Of a DNA stretch of 64,000 bases, positions 43,338 through 55,550 are shown piece by piece. The notes beneath the pieces were generated by a model. The model ran no database searches, was not told the DNA's origin, and saw only the letters and a program-made list of their open reading frames with translations. A program made the translations under genes and the position numbers. The stretch is from Solirubrobacter pauli (GTDB lineage Bacteria > Actinomycetota > Thermoleophilia > Solirubrobacterales > Solirubrobacteraceae), in contig NZ_RBIL01000001.1 of NCBI RefSeq assembly GCF_003633755.1, positions 977,426 through 1,041,425 on the forward strand, given 5' to 3'. How positions within the stretch are numbered: position 1 is the stretch's first letter; each line of letters opens with the position of its first letter.

Positions 43338-44000
43338 ATGCGAGGGCGGACGATCTTGCTGGTCGAGGACGAGCACGGCATCGCGAGCGCGGTCGAGGCC
43401 TACCTCGAGCGGGCCGGCTTCGGGGTCGTGTGGGTGCGCAGCGGCGAGGAGGCGCTGGCCGAGCGGCACCGGCACCCGATCGCGCTGGTGGTGCTCGACC
43501 TCGGGCTGGCGGGGTCGCTGGACGGCCTCGACGTGCTGCGCGAGCTCGGTGGCCGCACGCCGGTGATCGTCATCAGCGCGCGCGACGATGAGGCCGACCG
43601 GGTCGCCGGGCTGGAGCTCGGCGCCGACGACTACGTGGGCAAGCCGTTCTCACCCCGTGAGCTCGTCGCGCGTGTGAGCGCGGTCCTGCGCCGCGCGGAC
43701 CGGTCGGACGCGTCCGCCCTGACGCTCGGCCCGATCGAGATCGACGAGGCCGCGCGCGAGGTCCGCCTGGACGGACACGAGGTGGAGCTGACGCGACGCG
43801 AGTTCGACCTCCTCACGTGCCTGGTCCGCGAGCGCGGTCGGGTCGTCGAGCGCGCCACGCTGCTCGAGTCCGTCTGGCCCGAGGAGTTCCACACGCCGAC
43901 GCGCACCGTCGAGGTCCACGTGGCCCAGCTGCGCCGCAAGCTCGGCCGTCCGGACCTGATCCGCACGGTCCGAGGCGTGGGCTACAAGGCCGTCGCGTGA
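43338..44000 (+). CDS. OmpR-type response regulator
   Basis: 220 aa. Receiver ILLVEDEHGIASAVEAYL, phosphoacceptor in VLDLGLAGSLDGLDVL, VISARDD and VGKPFSPREL; winged helix VELTRREFDLLTCLV and TRTVEVHVAQLRRKLG. ATG at 43338. It ends in a 4-bp GTGA overlap with the kinase gene and is divergent from the 43217 gene. Confidence 0.93.
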   Translation: MRGRTILLVEDEHGIASAVEAYLERAGFGVVWVRSGEEALAERHRHPIALVVLDLGLAGSLDGLDVLRELGGRTPVIVISARDDEADRVAGLELGADDYVGKPFSPRELVARVSAVLRRADRSDASALTLGPIEIDEAAREVRLDGHEVELTRREFDLLTCLVRERGRVVERATLLESVWPEEFHTPTRTVEVHVAQLRRKLGRPDLIRTVRGVGYKAVA

Positions 44001-45286
44001 GGCTGCGCGGGCGGCTCGCGCTCGCGCTCGTCGGCGTCGCGCTGATCGCGGCCGTGCTGACGGCCAGCGGCGCGGCGCTGCTGAGCGTGCGGTCCGCGCG
44101 TGAGCGCGCGCTCGACAACCTCGCACGCCAGGCCGAGCTCGTGGCGTCCACGCTCGGCCGCGGAGGCGGTCCCACGGGCCCCGAGCGCCGCTTCATCCTG
44201 CGCGACGGGCGGGCAACCCGCGTGGGGCCGCGGAGCGCCGTCGCCGAGGCGCTCGCCGCGGCGCCGGGCGACCGAGCGCGCGGCCGGGTGCCCAGCCGTG
44301 GCCGTGAGCTGCTCTTCGTCCGCCGGAGGTCCGCCGACGCCGCGCCGGTGTTGATCGCCCGCGGCGCCGGCGCCTCGGACCCTGACCTCGCTCCGGTGGG
44401 CAGCGCGTTCGTCCTCGCCGCGCTCGCGGCGGCGCTCCTCGCGGGCGCGACCGCGCTGCTGATCGCGGGCCGGCTGGCACGCCCGTTGCGCCGCCTGGGC
44501 GCGGCCGCCCGTGCGCTCGGCGCGGACCCGGCGGGACCGCCCGCCGGCGCGGCGCTCGAGGCGGACCTGCGGCGCACCGACGAGATCGGCGACCTTGCGC
44601 GAGCGTTCGCGGCCATGCAGGACGACCTCGCCACGGCCCGGACGGCGCAGCGGCAGTTCCTGCGGTCGGTCAGCCACGAGCTCAAGACGCCGCTCGCCGC
44701 GCTGCGAGCGCAGGGCGAGGCCCTCGAGGACGGCGCACTCGACGGGGCGTCCGCCGGGCCGGTCGTCGTCCGCGAAGCCGCCCGGCTCGAGCGGCTCGTG
44801 GTCGACCTGCTCGCGCTCGGCTCGCTCGACCGGCCCGGGTTCCGGGTCGAGGACGAAGCGCTCGACCTCGCCGCGATCGCCGAAGCCGTGCGCGAGCGAC
44901 ACGCCGCGCGAGCCGCGGCGCTGGACGTGCGGCTCACGCGCAGCGGCGCAGGGGCGGCCCGCGGTGATCGGGACCGGCTCGAGCAGGCGCTGTCGAACCT
45001 GGTCGAGAACGCGTTGCGGGTCACGCCGGCCGGCGGAGCGGTCACGCTGGCCGTCACCCCCGGAGCGGTCTCCGTCACGGACACCGGGCCAGGATTGCTC
45101 GACGAGGATCTGCCACGCGCGTTCGAGCGCTTCTACCTGCACGACCGGTACGCGCCGCCCGGGTCAGGCACCGGACTCGGACTGGCGCTCGTGGCGGAGC
45201 TCACGCGGGCGATGGGCGGCACCGTCAGCGCCGAGCACGCACCGGGTGGCGGCGCGCGCTTCACCCTCCGCCTTACACAGCGCTGA
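43997..45286 (+). CDS. sensor histidine kinase
   Basis: 429 aa from a GTG overlapping the regulator stop. Two transmembrane segments ([22 protein letters not shown] and [18 protein letters not shown]) flank a roughly 110-aa extracytoplasmic sensor. HAMP-like region, HisKA with [21 protein letters not shown]-box [12 protein letters not shown]1 DTGPGL and G2 [10 protein letters not shown]. Pairs with the 43338 regulator; signal unknown. Confidence 0.92.
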   Translation: MRLRGRLALALVGVALIAAVLTASGAALLSVRSARERALDNLARQAELVASTLGRGGGPTGPERRFILRDGRATRVGPRSAVAEALAAAPGDRARGRVPSRGRELLFVRRRSADAAPVLIARGAGASDPDLAPVGSAFVLAALAAALLAGATALLIAGRLARPLRRLGAAARALGADPAGPPAGAALEADLRRTDEIGDLARAFAAMQDDLATARTAQRQFLRSVSHELKTPLAALRAQGEALEDGALDGASAGPVVVREAARLERLVVDLLALGSLDRPGFRVEDEALDLAAIAEAVRERHAARAAALDVRLTRSGAGAARGDRDRLEQALSNLVENALRVTPAGGAVTLAVTPGAVSVTDTGPGLLDEDLPRAFERFYLHDRYAPPGSGTGLGLALVAELTRAMGGTVSAEHAPGGGARFTLRLTQR

Positions 45287-45332
45287 CCTTCTCCGAACCT
45301 TCGCCTGCCGGAGCCGCGCGACCGTGGGCCGC

Positions 45333-46054
45333 ATGTTCAAGCTCCTCAGCCGGGTCGCCGTGCCCGCGATCGTCGCCGCCGCCGCCGCGACCGGCACCTA
45401 CCTCCTCGTCGCCGACCACGAGGCCCCGCGGCCCGCCGCCTTCACGACGAGCCACGGCGGGCACACGGCGATGCGACCGGACTCCAACGCCCCCGCCGGA
45501 GCCAAGGCCCACTGGCTGCCGAAGGACGCGTGGGTGATGCAGCACTTCCTGCCGTTCGACGAGGCGCGGCTGTACGACCTGCTGGGGGTCACGCGCAAGG
45601 ACGTGCGCAAGCACCTCAAGACGCACGGCAACACGATCGCGCAGCTCGCGGCCCAGCACGGCTACCCCGACCAGGCCAAGCTTGCGGCGGGGTTGCTCGG
45701 CGAGCGCGCGAACCCGACGCTCCTGGCGCGCACCAACGACGTCCTCGACCAGAGCCATCTTGCCCAGCACGTGCTGTTCCACGTCTTCCACGATCCCAAG
45801 ATCGCCCAGCACGCCGAAGACCTGTTCGGCGTCAGCAAGCCGGAGTTCCGCGAGGCACGCAAGGCCGGCAAGAGCCCGCTCGAGATCGCGAAGGAGCCGA
45901 CCAAGCTCAAGACGCGCGTCGAGCGGCTCCTCGAAGACGCCTACGACGACGCCGTCCAGCGCGGCGACACGACCGAGACGCAGGCGAAGGCGATGCTCGC
46001 GGTCCAGATGAAGACCTACGACAAGTGGAAGGACAAGGTCGCCAAGCGGGCGCG

Positions 46055-46058
<4 letters not shown>
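45333..46058 (+). CDS. exported repeat protein downstream of a two-component system
   Basis: 241 aa. N-terminal hydrophobic segment ([19 protein letters not shown]), so exported or anchored. Two copies of a helical motif: [31 protein letters not shown] and [28 protein letters not shown], each followed by a helix; [27 protein letters not shown] follows the second. That motif occurs in many secreted actinobacterial and Bacillus proteins of unknown function. Probably controlled by the neighbouring system. Confidence 0.7.
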
Positions 46059-48341
<2,283 letters not shown>

Positions 48342-48369
48342 CGCGAGTGAGTCTAGGTACCATGCCCGC

Positions 48370-48639
48370 ATGGTCCGTACGGCGTTCCTCACTCTCTGGC
48401 TGCTTGCCCTCAGCGCGCCCGCCGCGCTCGCGTATCCCGGCAAGGACGGCGGCGAGGGCACGTGGGGCCTGACGAACGACCGCGTCGTGACCATGGCCGG
48501 CTTCTTCATCATCGCCGGCTTCCCGGTGCTGATCCTGGTCCTCTCGATCGCGTACCACTCGCTCGAGAACCGCCGTCTGCGCCGCGTGAAGGCCGAGAAG
48601 GCCCGCCGCGCCCGCGCCGACGTGCGCGGCGGTTGGTAA
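48370..48639 (+). CDS. small secreted or membrane protein
   Basis: 89 aa. Signal peptide (RTAFLTLWLLALSAPAALA), a short exported part (YPGKDGGEGTWGLTNDR), then one transmembrane helix (AGFFIIAGFPVLILVLSIAYHSL) and a basic cytoplasmic tail (RRLRRVKAEKARRARADVR). Divergent from the ABC-F gene. Family unknown. Confidence 0.7.
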   Translation: MVRTAFLTLWLLALSAPAALAYPGKDGGEGTWGLTNDRVVTMAGFFIIAGFPVLILVLSIAYHSLENRRLRRVKAEKARRARADVRGGW

Positions 48640-49409
48640 GCGAAGAGGCACAACCCCTCCGCCCCGCCCCGATCATCCGACCTCGCGCGTCGTATCAACG
48701 CAGCGGGTCGGCGGCGCTCGTCACCATCGAGCGCCCGGAGCGACACAACGCCGTCGACGGGGAGACCGCGGCCGCGCTGCTGGCCGCCTTCGAGCGGTTC
48801 AAGGCGGACGACGACGCCGCGGTCATGGTCCTCACCGGCGCGGGCGACCAGGCCTTCTGCGCCGGCGCCGACCTGAAGGCGATCGACACGCTCGACCCCG
48901 ACGCGCCCGGCGGCCCGCTGGGCTTCACGCGGCTGCCCTCCCCCAAGCCGACGATCGCCGCGATCTCCGGCCACTGCGTCGCGGGCGGCCTGGAGCTCGC
49001 GCTCTGGTGCGACCTGCGCGTCGCGACCACCACGTCGTCCTTCGGCTGCCTCGAGCGCCGGTGGGGCGTGCCGCTGATCGACGGCGGCACCCAGCGCCTG
49101 CCGCGCGTGATCGGCACCGGCCGCGCGCTCGACCTGATCCTCACCGGTCGCGCCGTCGACGCGCAGGAGGCGCTGCAGATGGGCCTGATCTCGCGCCTCG
49201 TCGGGCCGGGCGAGCACGTCGCGGCGGCCGTGCGGCTCGCCCACGAGATCGCCGCCCACCCGCGCGACACGACCAACAGCGACCGCCGCGCGCTGCTGGA
49301 GGGCGAGACGCTCCCGCTCGCCGAAGGGCTCGCCCTGGAAGCCGCCCTCGGCCGCGACCGGCTGCAGACCGCGCACGACGGTGCGCAGCGATTCGCCCGA
49401 AGAAAGTAG
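48633..49409 (+). CDS. enoyl-CoA hydratase/isomerase family protein
   Basis: 258 aa. Crotonase fold: VTIERPERHNAVDGETAAAL, oxyanion loop FCAGADLKAI and GHCVAGGLELALWCDLRVA, then ERRWGVPLIDGGTQRLPRVIG. The N-terminus lacks ATG and GTG near the family start; the TTG at 48633 (VSEEAQ) is the best candidate, overlapping the previous gene by 7 bp. Substrate unknown. Confidence 0.88.
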   Translation: MVSEEAQPLRPAPIIRPRASYQRSGSAALVTIERPERHNAVDGETAAALLAAFERFKADDDAAVMVLTGAGDQAFCAGADLKAIDTLDPDAPGGPLGFTRLPSPKPTIAAISGHCVAGGLELALWCDLRVATTTSSFGCLERRWGVPLIDGGTQRLPRVIGTGRALDLILTGRAVDAQEALQMGLISRLVGPGEHVAAAVRLAHEIAAHPRDTTNSDRRALLEGETLPLAEGLALEAALGRDRLQTAHDGAQRFARRK

Positions 49410-49445
49410 GCTCCCGCCCGTGAGCGGTCACGGAGGGAGAGAGCG

Positions 49446-51419
49446 TTGACGAACTACTTCGTCACTGGCGCCACCGGCTTCATCGGACGCCACCTGGTCG
49501 AGCGCCTGCTCGAGCGCGAAGGCGACATCCACGTGCTCGTGCGCGAGGGCTCGCGCGAGAAGCTCGCGACGCTCGTCGAGGGCTGGGGCCAGGCCGACCG
49601 GATCAAGCCCGTGATCGGCGACCTGGCGCTCCCCGGGCTCGGCATCGAAGCCGAGCTGCCGAAGATCGACCACTTCTTCCACCTCGCGGCGATCTACGAC
49701 ATGGCCGCCGACGAGGCGACCAACACGCAGGTCAACGTCGGCGGCACGCAGCACGCGGTCGACCTCGCGAACCGCCTCGAGGTGGGCCGCTTCCACCACA
49801 TCTCCTCGATCGCCGTCGCCGGCCTCTACGACGAGGGCACGTTCACCGAGGACATGTTCGACGAGGGGCAGAAGCTGGCCCATCCGTACCACCGCACGAA
49901 GTTCGAGTCCGAGCGGCTCGTCCGCGAGCGGGTCAAGAGCCCGCTGCGCATCTACCGCCCGTCCATCGTCGTCGGCAACTCCAAGACCGGCGAGATGGAC
50001 AAGATCGACGGGCCGTACTACTTCTTCAAGCTGCTCCAGAAGGTCCGGCACGCGCTGCCGGAGTGGTTCCCGCTGATCAGCCTCGAGTGGGGCTGGACGA
50101 ACATCGTCCCGGTCGACTACGTGGCCGCGGCGATCGACCACATCGCCCACGCCGGCGACCTCGAGCACAACACGTTCCACATCGTCGACCCCAAGGGCCA
50201 GCGGGTCGGCGAGGTGCTGAACACGTTCGCCGAGGCCGGGCACGCGCCGCGCGCGGTCATGCGGATCGACCGCCGCGCGCTGCAGAACCTGCCCAAGGGC
50301 GTGCTGTCGTTCGCGCTCAAGCTGCCGGCGCTCAAGCAGATCCGCGGCAACGTGCTCGCGGACCTCGGCATCCCGGACGAGGTCGTCGAGTACATCGCGC
50401 TGACCTGCCGCTTCGACTCGCGCGACACCCAGCGCGCGCTGCGCGACTCGGCGATCACCGTCCCCTCGCTGCCCACCTACGCGCACAAGCTGTGGGACTA
50501 CTGGGAGCGGGTGCTGGACCCGGACCTCTACAAGGACCACTCGTTCGAGGGCGCGGTCAACGGCAAGACGGTCGTCATCACCGGCGCCTCCAGCGGCATC
50601 GGCCGCGCCGCCGCGCTGAAGATCGCGGCCGCGGGCGGCATCCCGATCCTGGTCGCCCGCACGCTGGAGAAGCTCGAGGAGGCCAAGGCCGAGATCGAGG
50701 CCGCGGGCGGCACGGCCTACGTGGCCCCCTGCGACCTCAGCGACTTCGAGGCGATCGAGGACCTCGTCGAGAAGCTGCTCGCCGACCACCCGCGGATCGA
50801 CATGCTGGTCAACAACGCGGGACGGTCGATCCGGCGCAGCGTCGCGCTCTCCTACGACCGCTTCCACGACTACGAGCGCACGGTCCACCTCAACTACCTG
50901 AGCCCCGTCAAGCTCATGCTCGGCCTGCTGCCGCACATGCGCGACCAGGGCGGCGGGCACATCGTCAACGTCTCGAGCATCGGCGTGCAGACGAACCCGC
51001 CGCGGTTCTCCGCCTACGTCGCCTCCAAGTCCGCGCTGGACGCGTTCACGCGCGTGGTGTCCAGCGAGACGATCGGCGACAACGTCACCTTCACCACGAT
51101 CCACATGCCGCTCGTGCGCACGCCGATGATCGCGCCGACGAAGATGTACGACTCGTTCCCGACGATCTCCCCGGAGGAGGCCGCGGACCTCGTGTGCGAG
51201 GCGATCCGGGCCAAGCCGAAGCAGATCAACACCAAGCTCGGCACGTTCGGCGAGGTCGCGTACGCGCTCGCGCCGAAGGCCGTCGACCAGATCCTGCACC
51301 TCGCGTACCGCGTCTTCCCCGAGTCGACCGCGGCCAAGGGCGAGAAGACCGGTGCCGGGGACAAGGCGTCCGGCGAGGCGACCGCGCTGGCCTATCTGAT
51401 GCGAGGCGTGCACTGGTAA
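49446..51419 (+). CDS. bifunctional fatty acyl-CoA reductase (two SDR domains)
   Basis: 657 aa, matching the two-domain fatty acyl reductases (Marinobacter Maqu_2507, mycobacterial AcrA1 type) in size and order. Domain 1: GATGFIGRHLVERLL, VNVGGTQHAV and active-site YHRTKFESE, reducing acyl-CoA to aldehyde. Domain 2 (from about residue 375): VVITGASSGIGRAAAL, NNAG and YVASKSALDAF, reducing aldehyde to alcohol. Product would be a fatty alcohol, as for wax esters. TTG start with GGAGGGA upstream; a chaperone or wax synthase is not nearby. Confidence 0.88.
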   Translation: MTNYFVTGATGFIGRHLVERLLEREGDIHVLVREGSREKLATLVEGWGQADRIKPVIGDLALPGLGIEAELPKIDHFFHLAAIYDMAADEATNTQVNVGGTQHAVDLANRLEVGRFHHISSIAVAGLYDEGTFTEDMFDEGQKLAHPYHRTKFESERLVRERVKSPLRIYRPSIVVGNSKTGEMDKIDGPYYFFKLLQKVRHALPEWFPLISLEWGWTNIVPVDYVAAAIDHIAHAGDLEHNTFHIVDPKGQRVGEVLNTFAEAGHAPRAVMRIDRRALQNLPKGVLSFALKLPALKQIRGNVLADLGIPDEVVEYIALTCRFDSRDTQRALRDSAITVPSLPTYAHKLWDYWERVLDPDLYKDHSFEGAVNGKTVVITGASSGIGRAAALKIAAAGGIPILVARTLEKLEEAKAEIEAAGGTAYVAPCDLSDFEAIEDLVEKLLADHPRIDMLVNNAGRSIRRSVALSYDRFHDYERTVHLNYLSPVKLMLGLLPHMRDQGGGHIVNVSSIGVQTNPPRFSAYVASKSALDAFTRVVSSETIGDNVTFTTIHMPLVRTPMIAPTKMYDSFPTISPEEAADLVCEAIRAKPKQINTKLGTFGEVAYALAPKAVDQILHLAYRVFPESTAAKGEKTGAGDKASGEATALAYLMRGVHW

Positions 51420-52273
51420 CGCTCACCTCCGGCGGGCTCGAGGCCACGTTCGCGCCCGCCGACGCCCTGCATTGCCTATCGCTGCGGCACGACGGCGAGG
51501 AGCTGCTCGGCGACGTGACGGCGTACGTGCCCGACCGGCCCTGGGCGCGCGGCGTCCCACTGCTGCACCCGTGGGCGAACCGGCTCGGCGCGTTCCGCTA
51601 CGCGTTCGACGGCACGACCGTCGAGCTCGAGCGCGAGGACCTGTACATCGAGGAGCACGGTCTGCCGCTGCACGGGCTGCGTGACGCGGTGACCGGCTGG
51701 ACGCTGGTCGAGGCGGGCGAGACGCGGGTCGTCGCCGCCCGCGACGTCTCGCACCGCGCGTTCCCGTTCGCCCACCGGATCGAGCTCAGCGCGGAGCTCA
51801 GTCCGTCGACGCTCACCATTGGGACGACGGTCACGGCGGGCGACCGGCCGGTGCCGATCGCGTTCGGCTTCCATCCGTTCTTCCAGCTCCCCGGGATTCC
51901 CCGTGCGGACTGGCGCATCACGCTCCCGGTGGCGGAGCGGATCGTCGCCGACGACAACCTCATCCCCACCGGTGAGCGCGTCGCGGCGGGTGAGCTGGAC
52001 GGGCCGCTCGGGCAACGCACCTTCGACGACGGCTACACGGTCGACGGCGCCGGTGCGTTCGCCGTGGAAGGTGGCGGACGGCGGATCGCCGTGGCCTTCG
52101 AGGAGGGCTTCGGCTACGCCCAGGTGTTCGCGCCGGCGATCGCGGACATCGTCTGCTTCGAGCCGATGACGGCCCCGGCCGACGGGCTGCGCCATGAACC
52201 GGTTTCCGTTCCATCGGGCGGGACCTTCACCGCTCGCTTCAGCATCACTATCGACACCGTGTCAGAGCGCTGA
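51413..52273 (+). CDS. aldose 1-epimerase-like protein (galactose mutarotase fold)
   Basis: About 286 aa. SLRHDGEELLGDV, ARGVPLLHPWANRLG, HGLPLHGL, PIAFGFHPFFQLPG and VCFEPMTAP match the aldose epimerase family, with histidines in HGLPLHG and FHPFF and the glutamate in FEPM as active-site candidates. The family N-terminus begins at about VTLTSGGLEA, but no ATG, GTG or TTG exists there; a CTG at 51413 overlaps the reductase stop. The next GTG (51515) would delete conserved residues. Confidence 0.75.
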   Translation: MVTLTSGGLEATFAPADALHCLSLRHDGEELLGDVTAYVPDRPWARGVPLLHPWANRLGAFRYAFDGTTVELEREDLYIEEHGLPLHGLRDAVTGWTLVEAGETRVVAARDVSHRAFPFAHRIELSAELSPSTLTIGTTVTAGDRPVPIAFGFHPFFQLPGIPRADWRITLPVAERIVADDNLIPTGERVAAGELDGPLGQRTFDDGYTVDGAGAFAVEGGGRRIAVAFEEGFGYAQVFAPAIADIVCFEPMTAPADGLRHEPVSVPSGGTFTARFSITIDTVSER

Positions 52274-52480
52274 CGAAAGCCGTGAACGCCGCGTGAGAAG
52301 GCGCTGCGCACCTAGGGTTTCCGGCACTTACCGGGAAGGAAGCCCGCACGCGGGGTACTGGCCCTCGACGACACCTTCACTCGCTACCGTGCTGGGCAGA
52401 TCGACGGTCGGCTTACGGGTTGGCGGGGGCCACACCCGGAGCGGCCGCATTTCTTGAGGTTCTAGGAAAGGACGCTCTAC

Positions 52481-54259
52481 ATGCGTAGGTCCGCATGGAC
52501 CACCGGGGTCGCCGTGCTCGCGGCCCTCTCGCTCGGCGTTGCTGCGTGCGGCGGCGGCGATGACGGCGGCGACAGCGGCGGGGACACCCCCCAGCAGGGC
52601 AACGCGACGCCGTCCGGCGAGGCGAAGACCGGCGGCAAGCTCACCGTCCTGTGGGCGGGCGACGTCGACTTCATCGACTGCGGTCGTACGTACTCGCAGA
52701 TGGGCTCCTTCATCTGCTTCTCGACGCAGAAGCCGCTGTACTCGTACAAGCCGGATGATCCGGTGTCGCTGCAGCCCGACCTCGCCGAGGGCCCGCCGCA
52801 GGTGTCCGAGGACGGCAAGACCGTCACGATCAAGATCAAGCAGGGCGTCAAGTACTCGCCGCCGTACGACGAGGAAGTCAAGGCCGCGGACGTCAAGTAC
52901 GCGATCGAGCGTGGCTTCTTCAGCTCCGTCGCCAACGGCTTCACCACGTCCTACTACGGCGACCTCGAAGGCGCCGAGGTCGGCGCGGACCCGGGCTCGA
53001 CGATCAAGGGCATCACCACGCCCGACGACTACACCGTGGTCCTGAACTTCAAGCGTCCCGTCGGCGGCGTGATGGCCGCGGGCGCGCTCGCCTACCCGGC
53101 GACGGCGCCCGTGCCCGAGAAGTACGCCAAGAAGTTCGACGCGGAGCCGCAGTCGACGTACGGCGAGAACCAGCTCTCGACCGGCCCGTACATGATCGAG
53201 AACGACGCCTCGGGCAAGTCGATCGGCTACGACCCGGGCAAGCGCATCCACCTCGTCCGCAACCCGAACTGGGACAAGACGAAGGACTACAAGCCGGCCT
53301 ACCTCGACGAGGTCGACAATCTCGAGGGCAACGACGACGTCGGCATCGCGTCGCGCAAGATCCTCGAGGGTCAGAGCATGATCGCCGGCGACTTCACGCC
53401 GCTGCCGGAGAACCTCAAGTCCGCGCTGGACAACACGCCGGACCAGATCAAGCTCGCGCAGCCGGTCGGTGGCCGCTGGGTCGCGCTCAACACGACGATC
53501 AAGCCGTTCGACGACGTCAACGTCCGCAAGGCCGTCAGCGCCGGCATGGACCGCAACGCGCTGCTGCTCACCCGCGGTGGCAAGACCGTCGGCGACATGG
53601 CGACGCACTTCCTGCCGCCGGGCACGGCCGGCTTCGACGAGGCCGGTGGCACCAAGGGCGTCGAGGGCGTGGACTTCCTCTCGCCGGACGGCGCGCCGCT
53701 CCCGGACGTGTCCGCCAAGTACTTCAAGGCCGCGGGCTTCGCCTCCGGCAAGTACGAGGGCACCGAGAAGCTCCTGATGGTCGGCTCCAACGCGGGCGTG
53801 GCCGCCAAGACGGCTGAGGTCGTCAAGGAGAACCTGACGAAGATGGGCTTCAACATCCAGCTCCGCCTCGTCGAGCCGCAGATCATGTACACGCGCTACT
53901 GCAACGTCCCGAAGGCCGACGTCGCGGTCTGCCCGAACGTGGGCTGGATCCGTGACTTCGCGGACGGCCAGACGATGCTCTCGCCGACGTTCGCCGGCAA
54001 GAACATCCTCCCGGAGGGCAACTCCAACTGGCCGCAGCTGGACGACCCGGAGATCAACAAGCTGATCGACGAGGCCGAGGTCGCTCCGGTCGACCAGCGC
54101 GCCGCGCTGTGGGCCGAGGTCGACAAGAAGGTCACGATGACCGCGGCGGCGATTCCGTGGATCTGGGACAAGCAGGCGCTCATCCAGTCCAAGAACGTCC
54201 AGGGCGTCATCGCGCAGAACAACTCGCAGTGGGACCTCTCCTGGACGTCCCTGAAGTAG
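52481..54259 (+). CDS. peptide/oligopeptide-type ABC substrate-binding lipoprotein (SBP family 5)
   Basis: 592 aa. Lipoprotein signal with SLGVAACGGGDDGG. ADVKYAIERGFFSS, LNTTIKPFDDVNVRKAVSAGMDR and ENLTKMGFNIQLRLVEP are typical of DppA/OppA-like binding proteins. An orphan: no permease or ATPase genes are adjacent. The gene ends at a strong terminator and may be highly expressed; the ligand is unknown. Confidence 0.9.
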   Translation: MRRSAWTTGVAVLAALSLGVAACGGGDDGGDSGGDTPQQGNATPSGEAKTGGKLTVLWAGDVDFIDCGRTYSQMGSFICFSTQKPLYSYKPDDPVSLQPDLAEGPPQVSEDGKTVTIKIKQGVKYSPPYDEEVKAADVKYAIERGFFSSVANGFTTSYYGDLEGAEVGADPGSTIKGITTPDDYTVVLNFKRPVGGVMAAGALAYPATAPVPEKYAKKFDAEPQSTYGENQLSTGPYMIENDASGKSIGYDPGKRIHLVRNPNWDKTKDYKPAYLDEVDNLEGNDDVGIASRKILEGQSMIAGDFTPLPENLKSALDNTPDQIKLAQPVGGRWVALNTTIKPFDDVNVRKAVSAGMDRNALLLTRGGKTVGDMATHFLPPGTAGFDEAGGTKGVEGVDFLSPDGAPLPDVSAKYFKAAGFASGKYEGTEKLLMVGSNAGVAAKTAEVVKENLTKMGFNIQLRLVEPQIMYTRYCNVPKADVAVCPNVGWIRDFADGQTMLSPTFAGKNILPEGNSNWPQLDDPEINKLIDEAEVAPVDQRAALWAEVDKKVTMTAAAIPWIWDKQALIQSKNVQGVIAQNNSQWDLSWTSLK

Positions 54260-54287
54260 CTCTGTATTCGGGTTAACCCCCATCTTT

Positions 54288-54320
54288 GCGGCCCCGCACC
54301 CTGCGGGGCCGCTTTGTTTA
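54288..54320 (+). terminator. Strong Rho-independent terminator after the SBP gene
   Basis: gcggccccgca (54288-54298) and tgcggggccgc (54302-54312) form a perfect 11-bp stem with a 3-nt loop, followed by tttgttta. This is the clearest intrinsic terminator in the window. Confidence 0.95.
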
Positions 54321-54365
54321 ACCCCCGCATAGGGTCGGCTTCAGGATCGCTTAGGGATCTGGTCG

Positions 54366-55238
54366 ATGCTGCCGGACATGCCCACCGCTTCGCCGCCGAC
54401 CCCGGACGCGACGCTCGGCGACGGCCTCGGAATCTTCCTCCAGCGCATCGCCCGCACGCGCCTCCTGACCCCCGCTGAAGAGCTCGAGCTCGCCCGCCGC
54501 ATCGAGCGCGGCGATCTCGACGCCAAAGACCGCATGATCGAAGCCAACCTGCGGCTCGTCGTCCACCTGGCCAAGCGCTTCCAGCGCGAGGACTCGGGGA
54601 TGACGCTGCTCGACCTGATCCAGGAAGGCACGATCGGGCTCGTGCGCGCCGTGGAGAAGTTCGACCACCGGCGCGGCTTCCGCTTCTCGACCTACGCGAC
54701 GCTCTGGATCCGCCAGGCCATCGGCCGCGCGATGTCCGAGAAGGGCCGCACGGTCCGCCTGCCCGTCCACGTCGGCGACCGCGTGCGCAAGCTGCAGGCC
54801 GTCGAACGCCGCCTCGCCATGTCCCTCGGCGCGACCCCGACCGCGGTCGAGCTCGCCGACGCCCTCGAGTGGACCGAGCAGGAGGTCGCCGACGTCCGCC
54901 GCGTGGCGATGGCCCCCGTGTCGCTGGAAGCGCCGGTCGGCGACGACGGCGACGCCGAGCTCGGCCACCTCCTGGCCGACGAGGGCCCCACCCCCGAGGA
55001 GTCCGCGGCGGTCTCCCGCATGCACGCCGACCTCGGCACCGTGCTGGCCGGCCTCGGCGGCCTCGAGCGCCGCGTGCTCGAGCTGCGCTTCGGCCTCGGC
55101 GCCGAGGCGCCCCACACCCCGGGCCAGGCGGCCCGCGTGCTCGGCATCACCCCCCGCCGCGTGCGCTGCGCCGAAGACCGCGCGCTGCGCCACCTGCGCG
55201 CGTCGCCGGCCACCGGCGCGCTGCGCGACGCGGCCTAG
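54366..55238 (+). CDS. RpoD/SigA-related sigma-70 factor (group 2-like)
   Basis: 290 aa. Region 1.2: [29 protein letters not shown]. Region 2: [34 protein letters not shown] and [13 protein letters not shown]. Regions 3 and 4: [26 protein letters not shown] and [19 protein letters not shown]. It is short and lacks the long N-terminal region of housekeeping SigA, so probably an alternative sigma with -10/-35 recognition like SigA. ATG at 54366 or 54378. Confidence 0.9.
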   Translation: MLPDMPTASPPTPDATLGDGLGIFLQRIARTRLLTPAEELELARRIERGDLDAKDRMIEANLRLVVHLAKRFQREDSGMTLLDLIQEGTIGLVRAVEKFDHRRGFRFSTYATLWIRQAIGRAMSEKGRTVRLPVHVGDRVRKLQAVERRLAMSLGATPTAVELADALEWTEQEVADVRRVAMAPVSLEAPVGDDGDAELGHLLADEGPTPEESAAVSRMHADLGTVLAGLGGLERRVLELRFGLGAEAPHTPGQAARVLGITPRRVRCAEDRALRHLRASPATGALRDAA

Positions 55239-55550
55239 CGCCAAGACCCGAACGCGTCACCTGGGCCGGCGCGCCGCTCTGAGAGCGGCGCGTCGGCTCG
55301 ACCCGTTGTGACAACGGCTGACCCACGATCGACCGCGAGGAACCAGCCGTTGGCGGGGGTGTGCTCGGCCGTTCACGCGTGGACGGCTCGCCGCCACACT
55401 CCCCGGGAGCTATCCCCGGGCACGTCGACCGGCCGGCCCGGATGATCCGCGGCATGCCCAGCACCAGCTGGTGGGCCCGCGGCGCTGGGTGTGGCTGGTG
55501 GCCGGCGCCGCCGCGCTGGTGGGCGGCGCCTGGTCACTCCTGAAGCGCCG
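55239..55550. other. Intergenic region with two hairpins and one tiny open frame
   Basis: About 310 bp between the sigma gene and ppk. A 9-bp perfect hairpin gcgccgctc-tga-gagcggcgc (55271-55291) could end the sigma transcript, though no T-run follows. A second, ccgttg-tga-caacgg (55303-55317), lies next to it. A small frame ends at 55554; apart from these I see nothing. Confidence 0.5.

Noticed and set aside
52274-52300. GTGAA and GTGAG spaced 11 bp as another Pho site
   Set aside because: Orientation points towards no minus-strand gene, and only one of the two units fits; likely chance.
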